Assembly: GCA_963978895.1 (NCBI GenBank)
Contig: OZ022239.1
Coordinates: 33,402,847 to 33,466,846, forward strand
Source: Erpobdella octoculata
Taxonomy: Eukaryota > Annelida > Clitellata > Hirudinida > Erpobdellidae
Reading direction: 5' to 3'
DNA: 64,000 nucleotides
Shown: positions 46,103 through 57,225 of the stretch, piece by piece
Position numbering within the stretch: the stretch's first letter is position 1
Layout of the letters: the number at the start of each line of letters is the position of its first letter
Position numbers and translations under genes: made by a program
The notes under the pieces: generated by a model
Database searches by the model: none
What the model was told of the DNA's origin: nothing
The model's input: only the letters and a program-made list of their open reading frames with translations

Positions 46103-46185
46103 CTAGCAGTTCCCGGCGCTGCTGGGGTATTAATTGATATACGAAGTAGCGCCCTAATGTTATACATTTACATTTACATTTATAT
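46103..46185 (-). mobile_element. Helitron-like 3' terminus
   Basis: CTAGCAGTTCCCGGCGCTGC, followed by TGGGGTATTAATTG, is on the minus strand a CCCAGCAGCGCCGGG hairpin, about 6 nt, then CTAG. It is followed by low-complexity sequence, so only the end is preserved. Confidence 0.4.
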
Positions 46186-46651
46186 ACACACACACAAATT
46201 TTTATGGTTATCAAATGTCATTTTGGTTTTGTTGACTATTTTTTATAAAATGTATCCAAAGTACATCGTAATTTTAAAACATCCGTCTTTATGACGCAAT
46301 CTAAAAATAATTTAAAATGAGATTAAAAAAATCCGTGATTTTTTTTAATTTTTGACGGGCTATCTCTAAAAAAAAAATATTTTCGAATTACACAAAAAAT
46401 GATTCCTTTTAGTCGTAACAAATTTTGTAGGGGAAGCGGGGCAAGATGACGAACGGGGCAAGTTGATTTTTAGCTTATTAGCAAATATTTAAACAATTTT
46501 AAGAAAAACTGAGATTACAGTTCTGTACATCACCAATGAAACTGTTTGTACGGGAAGTAAGTTAAATATCGATTGCAAGATTAACAGACTCCACGACGAA
46601 GTTAAAGTAAAATTTATTGTATTAAAAAAAAGCAACATAAAAACAACTCAC

Positions 46652-46859
46652 CGATGTGCTTTCCAAGCTCCTTGGCATAATTCATTCTTCCGTTGCCGGC
46701 AAAGCAGTTAGATACAAACCAGGCCACCTTCCTGGTCTTACCCCGAGCGAAGTTTCGCACGGGTTTCTCAGGCAGTCCTGTGAAGTTCTTGAAGTAGGCG
46801 AACCTTTCGTAGGGGGCGTTCAGCACTGATTCGCTTCTGTATGTGGCCGTCCAATTGAC
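46652..46859 (-). CDS. Alpha-1,3-fucosyltransferase, exon 2 of those seen
   Basis: A 208-nt exon, acceptor CTTTCAG and donor GGTGAG. It encodes VNWTATYRSESVLNAPYERF, FKNFTGLPEKPVRNFARGKT and RKVAWFVSNCFAGNGRMNYA. VNWTxTYRxxS..PYxRF is the conserved GT10 segment between the N-terminal and catalytic Rossmann domains, and KVAWFVSNC begins the second domain. It enters in phase 0 and exits in phase 1, as the neighbours require. NWT and NFT are potential N-glycosylation sites. Confidence 0.93.
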
Positions 46860-46965
46860 CTGAAAGATGAAAGAATTGTTGATTTCTTTGTTATATCATT
46901 CGGTCATTTTTTGAGTTATTGTTGCTGCTATTTCACTTGGTTTATATCTTCGTGTGGCCTTGTGT

Positions 46966-47290
46966 CTAGCTGGGTTACCTGGCGTTGTCCGAGTTTTTTT
47001 TTCAATGTTTTCTTTCGTTTTTAACGATTAAACGTCAAGTAATGAATCAATTTTTGTTTATAAATGGCTTGAAACTTTTTTCTCAATGAAGAGTATCTTC
47101 ACGTGAAGTTTCGTTCAAATTGCTCCAGCAGTTCGGATGTGATAAGCGAACACATTACACAGCGCAATAACACGATATTCATCTTCCATACAAGTTTCGA
47201 GGAAGATAACAAAAAAAAGAGATTTTTTTTCTTCCGTGAATTTTCACGGAGGATAAAATATAAACTAAAATTTCAGGAAAGATAAAGATA
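46966..47290 (-). mobile_element. Helitron-like element with B-type terminus
   Basis: CTAGCTGGGTTACCTGGCGT, TGTCCGAGTTTTT is a diverged form of element B's CTAGCGGGGTTACCCGGCGT, TGCCCGGGGTTTTT. The body (to about 47290, TTTTAACGATTAAACGTCAAG) lacks the minisatellite. Confidence 0.45.
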
Positions 47291-47393
47291 TTACATAACT
47301 CCTGGTTAATTAACGTGCTTTCATGTAGCACGTATTCTTGCGGGTTTTCACTCATTCGTTCATTCGTTCGTTCGTTCCTTTCTTCCTTCCTTC

Positions 47394-47645
47394 ATTCATT
47401 CATTCATTCATTCATTCATTCATTCATTCATTCATTCATTCATTCATTCATTCATTCATTCATTCATTCATTCATTCATTCATTCATTCATTCATTCATT
47501 CATTCATTCATTCATTCATTCATTCATTCATTCATTCATTCATTCATTCATTCATTCATTCATTCATTCATTCATTCATTCATTCATTCATTCATTCATT
47601 CATTCATTCATTCATTCATTCATTCATTCATTCATTCATTCATTC
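47394..47645. repeat. (CATT)n microsatellite
   Basis: About 63 perfect units, preceded by CGTT/CTTC variants. The HSFI repeats in translation are artefacts. Confidence 0.98.
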
Positions 47646-48139
47646 ACTTATTTAGGACGTTATGCCTCTACGTCGCACTTCTATACTCAATTCGATCAGC
47701 TGAAATTATTTTAGCAAAATATAAATCATGCAATTTTGCATTTCAGCTAATTCTTTCAATTGAAAGCATCTAAAATATTCTACGACACTTAATGTACAAT
47801 CTTCCTACCTGTAAAGTCTGTAGACTAGACGTTTCATATGAAAGCTTTTTATTCAACGCAAGCAAAAACTTTTTTGATGTTGTATTTCGTTGTAGCTGTA
47901 ATATGCATTTGTGCGCGCCAAAGAATCAATTGTCTCTCTCTCTCTGTGTTTTTTTGTTATTTACGTTTCTAAACAAACAGGGAGACAAATGAGAATCGAT
48001 TTGTAAAAAAATAGAAGTCACAAAACTATAAATCTAAACGGTTGGGTCATGAATGGCTGGTTGGACAACCGGAGTGTAGCGGAAACATTAGAAGTTACGA
48101 CAATAAATATGAACAATAATTGTAATAATAATAGTAATA

Positions 48140-48280
48140 GCGATGATGATGGTGGTGATGATGATGATGATGATGATGACGATGGTTATGATGATGATGG
48201 GAATGATGGTGATGGTTATGATGATGATGAGGGTGGTGGTCATGATGATGGTGATGATGACGATGATGATAAAAATAATA
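48140..48280. repeat. Compound (GAT/GGT)n repeat
   Basis: GATGATGATGG-type units in the intron. Confidence 0.95.
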
Positions 48281-48374
48281 ACAATAAAAAAAAATTATGA
48301 GATTAATAAAAACCAAAATTATAAAACAAATCGATTATAATTCATAAATGAAAATATTAAACGCGAGAGCTCAC

Positions 48375-48631
48375 CGGACGTTCCAGAACGGAAGTGTGCA
48401 TCGGTGACTCCAGAAGGAACAAGAGGGCAATTTGATTGGGGTTATTTGGGACGGGCGTTTCAACCCCGAAGTCGTCCTTATAGAAGACCAGGTCGGCATT
48501 GCTCTCGTCCTTCTCGTCTTCGGACAGGGAGCACCAGTTCACTGGGCACCCGTGGTTGATGAAGCGGGACTGACCGGGGGACATATCAGGGTCAAGACCC
48601 CACTTCATGTATATCAACTTCGGTGGTTTGC
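48375..48631 (-). CDS. Alpha-1,3-fucosyltransferase, exon 1 of those seen (N-terminal Golgi-lumen domain)
   Basis: GT10 enzymes sit in the Golgi as type II membrane proteins and transfer fucose from GDP-fucose to N-glycans or Lewis-type acceptors. This 257-nt exon (acceptor CAACGCAG, donor GGTGAGC) starts in phase 1. It encodes KPPKLIYMKWGLDPDMSPGQ, GCPVNWCSLSEDEKDESNAD and LVFYKDDFGVETPV. This is the GT10 N-terminal domain (Cys..Trp..ADaVxxHxxD pattern). Together the five exons give about 345 residues, covering both domains to the C-terminus. The cytoplasmic tail, transmembrane anchor and stem, and the promoter, must lie upstream (higher coordinates). I could not identify them up to 64000. 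Acceptor specificity (core against antenna) cannot be told. Confidence 0.92.
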
Positions 48632-48721
48632 CTGCGTTGAAAAGACGGGTGGGCGATTAAATTTTGGAGATCTTACAAAACTCAATTCAGCTTGAGGCGA
48701 AATAGAAAGAAAAATTGCGCA

Positions 48722-48842
48722 TCACCAACAACACCAACATCATCGCCAACAACACTAACAACACCAACATCATCGCCAACAATACCAACATCATCACCAA
48801 CAACTCCAACATCATCACCAACAACACCAACATTGTCTACAA
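48722..48842. repeat. Minisatellite of ACAACACCAACATCATCGCCA type
   Basis: Units of 12-24 nt built from CCAACA and TCATC blocks, about seven repeats. Confidence 0.85.
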
Positions 48843-48945
48843 CAAAATTCTTCTCTTCAATAAAAGCAGATAGGAAATAAAAAACAATAACATACAATAT
48901 ACTTTTCCTCAGCAAGCTATTCATTGACATGACATCAATATGTCG

Positions 48946-49130
48946 CAACAATGTCATGGTGCTACAATGTCATGGTGCTACAATGTCATGGTGCTACAAT
49001 GTCATGGTGCTACAATGTCATGGTGCTACAATGTCATAGTGCTACAGTGTCATGGAGCTAAAGTGTCATGGTGCTACAATGTCATGGTGCTAAAATGTCA
49101 CGATGCTTCCATGGCATTGTGCCAGAATGT
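48946..49130. repeat. 16-bp minisatellite (AATGTCATGGTGCTAC)
   Basis: About eleven units, near-perfect in the first six and increasingly variant to the right. Confidence 0.95.
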
Positions 49131-49394
49131 CGTGTTTGAACTCGTAGAAAAAAATGTGAAAGAACGTTGTTGCTTGGTTTGTATTTGCAGCTGTTGTTGT
49201 AACATCACCAAGACAACTAGTTTTTAAGTTTTAAAATCGAATTATAGAAAAACATTTTTTTTTAAATTTTATTATTAATTTTTTATTTAATATTATTATA
49301 TCTGTGTTTTCTCTTTGTTATTACTTAAAAAAAATAACAGTAAATTTAATGGATTTATAACTGCTACTTTAATGCAGCATGAAATTTACCGCCA

Positions 49395-49527
49395 ACATCA
49401 TCACTATCATCACCACCGTCATCGTCGTCGTATTCATCGTCATCATCGTCATCGCCATCATCGCCATCATCATCACCACCATCACCACTATCACCACTAT
49501 CACCACCATCATCATCTTCACCATCAT

Positions 49528-49613
<86 letters not shown>

Positions 49614-49616
49614 GCT
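49395..49616. repeat. (CATCAC)n grading to (ATC)n
   Basis: Compound trinucleotide array ending in about 23 perfect ATC units. Embedded long frames are artefacts. Confidence 0.97.
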
Positions 49617-49744
49617 CCAGCGTGACGGTTGCCATTTTAAATTACCGGAACGTAAACACGCAGAGCATAACACGTGGGACAGAAACTTTAACCATTGAAA
49701 TAAGAACTGAAACAACTTATGGAAAGTTGTTGTTTCAACAGATG

Positions 49745-50255
49745 TGCTTTATCATTCCATCTATCTATTCACTCATCCGTCCATCCATCTTATCACCCGA
49801 ACTTCTATCTATATCAGGTTTTTCACACATGCATCAGTCAATCCAACCAACCCCCTTCGTCTATCCACCCACCCATCCACACATCCACCCACCCACTTGT
49901 CCGTCCGTCCGTCCGCGTGTCCGTCCGTCCGTCCGCCCACCCACTCGCCCACTTAACGGCCCACCCACCCACCCACCCACTCACCCATTCATCCATCCAC
50001 TCACCCACCCATCCACCCACCCATCCATCCATCCATCCATCCATCCATCCATCCATCCATCCATCCATCCATCCATCCATCCATCCATCCATCCATCCAT
50101 CCATCCATCCATCCATCCATCCATCCATCCATCCATCCATCCATCCATCCATCCGTCCGTCCGTCCGTCCGTCCGTCCGTCCGTCCGTCCGTCCGTCCGT
50201 CCATCCATCCATCCATCCATCCATCCATCTATCCGTCCATTCATTCATTCATCGT
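49745..50255. repeat. (CCAT)n / (CCGT)n / (CCAC)n array
   Basis: Variant-rich CCAT and CCAC units lead into about 35 perfect CCAT units (50012-50153), 12 CCGT units (50154-50201) and CCAT again. The proline-histidine-serine frames are artefacts. Confidence 0.97.
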
Positions 50256-50336
50256 TCACTTGTCAAAGTCACATCCAGCCATAGCGGACCAAAAACTTTG
50301 ATCGATACAACAAGTGACAGTGATGTATTACACTAG

Positions 50337-50470
50337 TTGTCCCTGTCATGCATGTGCATGTGCATGTGTCGATGAGTGCATGTGCATGTGTCGGTGAGTG
50401 CATGTGCATGTGTCGGTGAGTGCATGTGCATGTGTCGTTGAGTGCATGTGCATGTGTCGGTGAGTACACA
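50337..50470. repeat. 24-bp minisatellite (GTGTCGGTGAGTGCATGTGCAT)
   Basis: Five consecutive 24-bp units with the sub-repeat GCATGT. Confidence 0.92.
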
Positions 50471-50514
50471 TGTCTGTCGATGCTACGAAGAACCCATGAT
50501 GGATATCCACTATG

Positions 50515-50735
50515 AAAAGTGCCTTATTAAACCACGCTGACAAACAGCAACGCAATTCCATTTTCTTCCATTCTTCTATCTCTTTCATCTTCGCTATAGC
50601 AGCGGGGTGATAGCAGGCCCATAGAAGAAATATTGCGGGGCACGCTGCCCTGATACCCGAAGACAGTGCCCGTACTCTCCTTCAGGTTCATCAACTTGTC
50701 ACACGAATTAATACAGGTAATTTCTTACACAGGTG
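50515..50735 (-). other. Possible exon of unknown gene
   Basis: A minus-strand frame runs ITCINSCDKLMNLKESTGTV, FGYQGSVPRNISSMGLLSPR, CYSEDERDRRMEENGI until a TAA near 50530. Composition is protein-like, with three Cys and no repeats. Splice signals are weak and I recognise no family. It lies upstream of the fucosyltransferase exons on the same strand, but nothing links it to them. Confidence 0.2.
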
Positions 50736-51059
50736 GGACTTCACGTTCTGCTACCTTAAGAGTCCCGCTTCTATTCTGTGAAGATTTTTTTTTAAATTCT
50801 TTCAAAGCCTACAATTGATTTTTCGTTTCTTTGAGTGCATAAGTATGCAATGTGTGTGTGTGTGTGTGTGTGTTTTGGTGTGTGTGTGTGTGTACACCTC
50901 ATGTCGGCTTGGCGACTTCTGTGTGACGATCTTAATTATTCATTAATAATCGATTTTCTCTTCTTTTGTTGCCGCTGCTTCACAGCTTCAGCGTCAGATT
51001 CGTCGGCGATCTTCGTCTTTGACACATGTGACCGTTTCCTATTGAAAATTGATCAAGTC

Positions 51060-51245
51060 AAGTCGTGATGGATGAATGGATGGATGGACCAATCAGCATC
51101 TGGGTGGATGGACTGACTGACTAATAGCTTGAAAGGTGGATGGACTGACTGACTAATAGCTTGAAAGGTGGATGGACTGACTGACTAATAGCTTGAAAGG
51201 TGGATGGACTGACTGACTAATAGCTTGAAAGGTGGATGAATGGAA
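51060..51245. repeat. 32-bp minisatellite (GACTGACTAATAGCTTGAAAG core)
   Basis: Four copies of the unit at about 51110-51235, flanked by GGATGGA/TGAC variants that run on to 51375. Confidence 0.93.
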
Positions 51246-51439
51246 TGAGAAACAGATGAAGGACCGAATGAAGAATGACCATGGCCGGATGGAGAGGTAC
51301 GTGGACAAACCAAGAAATGGACGGACTGATGAATGAACGGATGGATGGGCGAATGGATTGACGGATGGATGGATGAAACATGAGGAAGATTTTCGTAGGT
51401 GCTGTGTCGTGAAGATACCATGCCGAAAGAATTAAAGAA

Positions 51440-52905
51440 TTCGGCGAAGGGTGTCACGACAAAACGTTCACAGACAAAATGTTCAACGACAAAATGTTCA
51501 CGACAAAACGTTCACGAAAAATGTTCACGCACAAAATGTTCACAGACAAAATGTTCACAGACAAAATGTTCACAGACAAAATGTTCAACGAAAAAATGTT
51601 CACGACAAAACGTTCACGACACAACGTTCACGACAAAATGTTCACGATTGCAACTTTTAATCTTAGTTTAGTTTTTAAATGATCAAATATTTTGTGTTTC
51701 ACGAAATGAGCACAAATAAAACGTTAACAATAGTAAATGCAATGCTAATTTCCTCTTTGATACTCCTAAATCAAATCAAATGGCAACCAGATGAGTATGG
51801 ATCGGAGTACTGTAAACTGTTTCAGTAAGAAGAAAAGAAAATGACAGATGAGATGAGATAGCTGTAATAGGAAAATACAATTGGTTACGAATTTGAGATT
51901 GCTTGAATCTTCAATTTCAAATATGCAAACGACGTAAATAAGGCTTGATGGCTGTATTCTAAAGATTAAAAAGTTAAGGGTATCCAAGAGAAAATTAACC
52001 AACCCGCATTAACTAGTTAATAAATGGAACGATGATAAAAAGGGTCAAAATATGAAATCTTTATATACTCCGATGGAAAAGAAAAAGTAATGCAATTAGT
52101 AATTAATTGAGATTTATTTGGTGTTTCAATTTTAATTAAGTGAACTACAGAAATAAGCTTTGATCGTTGTAGCCTAGCGATTAAGAAGTTATTGGCTTTC
52201 AAGAGCAATATAGCCGGCTTTCATTAGTACCTAATTAACGTAGCGATGACTTGGGTAAAGACTCAATAAGCAGCAAATTGAAGATCATTTGATGTTTCAA
52301 TTTTAATTAAGTGAACGACAGAAATAAGTCTCGATCGATATTTTTTGCTTTTTGTATGTTTGGTTTTACGGTTAACTTAAAATAAATGTTTGATAAGTTG
52401 ATTGTTGCCAATATGTATTAGTTTCATTCTGTCATACACACATACTCTGCTTAGGTAAATCAAATGGTGAATAGAAACACCACAAAAAATGACTTAATAA
52501 TTAGTTTGCAAGCGATCTTGACATAATAAAACAAAATGTGTATTTTTCAGTGTGAACGTTTTGTCGTGAACGTTGTGTCGTAAACGTTTTGTCGTGAACA
52601 TTTTGTCGTTAAACATTTTGTCTGTGAGCATTTTGTCTGTGAACATTTTGTCTGTGAACATTTTGTGCGTGAACATTTTTCGTGAACGTTTTTTCGTGAA
52701 CGTTTTGTCGTGAACATTTTGTCGTTGAACATTTTGTCGTTGAACATTTTGTCTGTGAACGTTTTGTCGGTGTTCATTTTGTCGTGAACATTCTGTCGTG
52801 AACATTTTGTCGTGAACGTTGTGTCGTGAACGTTTTGTCGGGAACATTTTGTCGTTGAACATTTTGTCTGTGAACGTTTTTTCGTGGAACCTCGGCGAAG
52901 ATCCA
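51440..52905. mobile_element. Element with long minisatellite-like inverted arms
   Basis: The left arm (51450-51650) is a tandem of GACAAAATGTTCAC/GACAAAACGTTCAC units. The right arm (52552-52895) is the same tandem inverted. The outermost order of variants (CACAGAC, then CAACGAC, then CACGAC) is the same in both arms when read from the outside. The middle holds AT-rich tandem units of about 230 bp (TTTCAATTTTAATTAAGTGA at about 52122 and 52295). No transposase frame. Mutator-like or another TIR superfamily is possible. Confidence 0.65.
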
Positions 52906-53065
52906 ACAAAATCGTTTGCCAACGTCCGAATAAATAACTTCAGAGAATTTTGGAGGATTTCTTCATCTTTAAATTCTTTTGATTATTACGGTGGTTTTCC
53001 ATATTTCAAATGACTTTTTGATCTCTAATATATATAATAATATATAAAATAATAATATATATATA

Positions 53066-53215
53066 CTAGCTGAACACTACTGATAGTGAGTGATACCTCA
53101 AAGAGGATCTAATTCTCTCTTCTTAGAGGATAAAAAAGAATCATGTTGAGTGGGAAAAAAATAGAAGAAGAAAGAGGCTGCAGGGAGATAGGGAGAGGGG
53201 TAGTGGCTAAAGAAT
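53066..53215 (-). mobile_element. Helitron-like 3' terminus with clear hairpin
   Basis: CTAG at 53069-53066 abuts (TA)n. On the minus strand a CACTA-TCAG-TAGTG hairpin lies 5 nt before it. The hairpin sequence differs from elements A and B, so it is a separate family. The body length is unclear. Confidence 0.45.
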
Positions 53216-53217
53216 AG

Positions 53218-53219
53218 AA

Positions 53220-53283
<64 letters not shown>
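53218..53283. repeat. (GA)n microsatellite
   Basis: About 32 GA units within a longer purine-rich tract (53150-53370). Confidence 0.96.
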
Positions 53284-53290
<7 letters not shown>

Positions 53291-53489
53291 GAAAAGAAAA
53301 CAAATGAAAATATGAAAAGTGGGAGAGATAAAGATACGTAGAGGAAGAAAGAAAAAGAGAATAAAACTGACGCAGCTTCAAAGAGACCGTAAGCCAAGCG
53401 GATGTTAAATCTCATAAAATGTTCTCATAAGAAAGCTCTTATCACTGAATAATGAATATTATTACTGACTCCTTAAATTTTGTTTACTA

Positions 53490-53860
53490 TAATCACCACC
53501 AGCATCATCATCAACACCATCACCATCATCGTCATCATCATCATCATCATCAACACCACCATCATCATCACCATCATAACCATCATCACCCTTATAATCA
53601 TCATAATTGTCATTACTTCGTAATCGTCATAATCACCAACTATAATTACATTAACTGATTGCAGTGCTAAAATATTCAATTCGACTCGTGACGTCATTGG
53701 CACACCAACGAACGAGCCAACCAGCCAACCAGCCAACCAACCAACCAGCCAACCAACCAACCAGCCAGCCAACCAACCAACCAACCAACCAACCAACCAA
53801 CCAACCAACCAACCAACCAACCAACCAACCAACCAGCCAACCAACCAACCAATCAAACAA
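53490..53860. repeat. (CATCAC)n array and (CCAA)n array
   Basis: Trinucleotide units at 53490-53600 and CCAA/CCAG tetranucleotides at 53718-53852, separated by unique sequence. Confidence 0.95.
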
Positions 53861-53869
53861 ACAAAATGA

Positions 53870-54535
53870 ATTCTATAGAAGCGTGGAATCTCCATCAGTC
53901 CAATTAAAATATAAAAAAATATAATAAAAAAAATAAAATAATAACTAAGTTTTGAAAACTACGTATGATGCGCCTTATTCGCACTCCAGAGTGTACGTAA
54001 AAAACCATTTGCCTATTTGCTATCCGTGACCTTGAGTCGTCCAAAATTACTTCTGCATTTGAAATGTATTTGAAATTTACTTTAAAAATATTAAAAAATT
54101 CTTTATTTCTAGTTTTTCAAAAGTAGATTTATGCACCGAAACCTGTGAACACACACAATAGCCACACTACACACTTTTTCCTAGCCCCCTAACTGACTAC
54201 AGGGAGTTACAGGGGCATCATATCAACCCCTTAACTTAGAACTAAATGCAAGACAATAAAATTAAAATCTTCAATTAAAATAAAAAATTAAATTAAATGA
54301 AAAATAATGCAAGAAACACCAACAAACAAACAAACAAACAACAACCTGACACGCAAATGAAACCGAAACCAATAATTACGCCACGTGACTTCACACCCAT
54401 CCTTCCCATATAAAGGCATTACAGGTGCTAGCCTACTTAGTAATTATGTAGACCCTGGATAACGAAGAGCCTGCTCTTTTAAATTATAGCATAACTTCGA
54501 CTGAAGGCCTACAATTTTGACTTTTCGTTCTTTAT
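53870..54535. other. Unassigned spacer
   Basis: AT-rich, unique. (CAAA)n at 54322-54340. No gene supported. Confidence 0.5.
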
Positions 54536-54537
54536 AA

Positions 54538-54570
54538 TGGTGATGGTGACGATGATGAGGATGACGAGGG

Positions 54571-54643
<73 letters not shown>

Positions 54644-54778
54644 AATAATAGTGATGATGATGATGATTGATAATAATAATGAAGATGATGATGATGATGA
54701 TGAAGATGATGACGATGACGATGACGTTATTTATGATGATAATGACGACGAGGGTGGTGGTGATGATGATGGCGATTA
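54538..54778. repeat. (GAT)n array
   Basis: About 25 perfect units with AAT and GAC interruptions. Confidence 0.97.
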
Positions 54779-54779
54779 G

Positions 54780-55690
54780 AAAACTGCACGGGCAGAGCTT
54801 TGATTTTAGTGTTTAAATGGCGGACCGAGTTAGTCGTTTAATTTAAAGACGATCAGTTCTACTGGATCGTGAGTAACAAAGCATTACAAATTACCACCAC
54901 CACTATCACTAATACTACCATATGAAGATGATGGAATCACAGGAAATCACACAGAGAAATCGTCATCCGATACTTCAAAAGAGCAGTTTCGCTCACACAC
55001 ACACTGAGAGAAACCGATCGAGACTTCAGCAGTATAATTTTCTTGAGAATCGAACCTTGGAGACACGGGCATAAAACGTTCACAGGCTTCTCGTTTTTCT
55101 TTTTTCTTTTTTATTTAAAGAAGTTTGCTTTTTGAAAGCACTTTCAGTTTCGATGTTTGCTTTCGATTTAAAGCAGTTTTACTTTCATAGAAGCAATGAC
55201 GTTGTAACCGAACAGGGAATGACCGTCATCGTCATCGTCATATTCGTCGTTGTCAAGCAACTCACCGTGAGCTTCATGCAACTAATCTCGGCTCAACTTA
55301 TAACTTACTCATGGGCGCCTTCATCATCATCATCATCATCATCATCATTATCGTCGTCGTCATCGTTATCGTCACCATAACCATCAATAACAACAAATTC
55401 AATAACACAGAACAAGCGCCTGTACGCCAAAACAACTACATGCAAACCGCCAACTACTTTACTTCACATACACGAAAACAACGACAATAAAACTACTGCA
55501 CGTTAAAAGCAAATTAGGCTGTTTATAAGACCCCTGAAGAAACGGACGGGCTATAATACCAATACCCCCCTTTCCCTACTTCCACCGCTCATAAAGTTGA
55601 GGCATGACAAAGACCAGAAGAACTCTCAATGAATTTAATAACACGTCGGTACATATATATATATAGCATGAACAGATGGCTTCAAGCAGA
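54780..55690. other. Unassigned spacer
   Basis: Contains CGTCAT units near 55227-55250 and an ATC/GTC run at 55322-55380. No coding evidence. Confidence 0.5.
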
Positions 55691-55694
55691 GTTT

Positions 55695-55800
55695 TGTGTG
55701 TTTGTGTATATGTGTATCTATGCGTGTGTTTGTGTATATGTGTATGTATGCGTGTGTTTGTGTATATGTGTATGTATGCGTGTTTGTGTGTACGTGGGGG
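55695..55800. repeat. About 31-bp minisatellite (TGTGTTTGTGTATATGTGTA)
   Basis: Three and a half units, each ending TATGCG. Confidence 0.9.
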
Positions 55801-56125
55801 TGTAGAGGAAAATTAGCTTAGGTTCAACGATCTTTAAGATATATGGATGAACAGTTTGTTGACTGATAATGAGAAAGAGGTCTAACAGCAATAGAACTTC
55901 ATGTCCAATTGAAACAAAGGGATAGACTCCGGTAGACCCTCGGGGGGGGGCATAGAAATGCTGAAAAAATCTTGGAGGGCTGAGCAGACCCTTGAAAGAG
56001 TTGGTTTGTGAGACAGATGAGAGAGGAGGAATCGATCATTGGACTGTACTAACTGACGCTTAATCGTTTATCAAACATTCCAAGTAAGCAAGCAATCAAG
56101 TAAGCAATCAAGTAATACCCTACGG

Positions 56126-56752
56126 CAGGGGTGGGCAAACGGATACGGAGGGCCACATTTACAACTGTTTTGTTATCGCGGGCTGCATATATATTTTGTC
56201 TATTTTAATAAAAATTTACAACGTTTGAAATTATGAAAATTAATTCATATTTGTTAAAATTCATAATAACCATGTATTTGTCATTTTATTTCACATTCAC
56301 ACTGCCTTTTAGAATACGAACTGAAACAAAAAACTGAATAAAAATATGATTTTATTATTCATAATAATTTCAACGAAAGTTTATTGTTAGTGTCATAGTA
56401 ATTATGAAGAAGAAGGAACTTAATTTGTCTACAATCTTCATTGAAAACACGACATTCGTCCTCAATTTTTCTTTTCTTGGCAGGACTCACGGTTGAATCA
56501 GCGCTTAATCATTTTCAAATTACAATTTTTAAAACCTTTCGAAATGCAAACAAAACTAACTTTTTGGTTAAACGCGAACCCAGTCTCGAATAGGGATGTT
56601 GTTAGTTTTATGCGAAATCAATCAACAAGAAAAACGCTAATATAATTTATTTAAATTGAAACCGATAATAAAATAACAATTTCAAAAATTTAGCGAAAAT
56701 TCTAAACGGGTCGCATAAAATACTTTGGCGGGCCGCAGTTTGCCCACCCCTG
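56126..56752. mobile_element. hAT-superfamily MITE
   Basis: The TIRs are CAGGGGTGGGCAAAC (start) and GTTTGCCCACCCCTG (end), extending inward with GGGCC(A/G)C. They are flanked by an 8-bp target duplication, CCCTACGG at 56118-56125 and GCCTACGG at 56753-56760 (one mismatch). Length is 627 bp with no transposase. TIR and 8-bp duplication are diagnostic of hAT. Confidence 0.9.
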
Positions 56753-56989
56753 GCCTACGGTGAAGTTAATATAAGGGATTATAAATTTTAAAAAACCAAT
56801 ATTAATGAAAAATAGTTGAATATTCAAACGTGTTATGAATTTTTAATTGAGAAACCGTTTAAATTGTTCAAGTTTTTGTAGGAAGAATTTTGCGTGAGGT
56901 TCCCTGCGAGATTAAGAATTCCATGCAAGAGTTTTTTTTTTAACGTGACTTTCGTCTGAATACTTGTGAGGTTTAAAGAGGACAAATAT

Positions 56990-57225
56990 GATGAAAGATA
57001 TAGAAAGGGTGAGAAAAAATAGGGAGAAAGAGATAGAAATAGAGAAAAACAGGTAAAGATAGGGAGAAGAAGATAGAGATAGAAAGAAGGAAATTGAGAT
57101 ACGAAAAAACGATAGAGGTAGGGAAGAAGAGATAGAAAAAGAGAGAAGATAAAGATATAAAGAAGATAGAAAAAAAGAGAAGATAGAGATATAAAGAAGA
57201 TACAAATCGAAGGAAGATATATATA
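56990..57225. repeat. Purine-rich minisatellite (AGATAGGGAGAAAG type)
   Basis: Repeated GATAGA-AGAGA-AAAA blocks of about 20-30 nt. Confidence 0.8.

Larger units (their letters stand above)
46860..48374 (-). other. Fucosyltransferase intron 1 of those seen
   Basis: 1,515-nt GT..AG intron. It holds a Helitron-like end at 46966, a (CATT)n array at 47394-47645 and a (GAT)n array at 48140-48280. Confidence 0.7.

Noticed and set aside
47315..47773. A 152-codon HSFI-repeat protein
   Set aside because: (CATT)n tetranucleotide translation.
48946..49130. Possible CRISPR-like regular repeats
   Set aside because: Head-to-tail 16-bp units without unique spacers, in an animal genome; an ordinary minisatellite.
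49379..50336. A 301-codon frame rich in Ile, His, Pro and Ser (HPSIHPSI)
   Set aside because: Produced by (ATC)n and (CCAT)n arrays; the overlapping frame is equally open.
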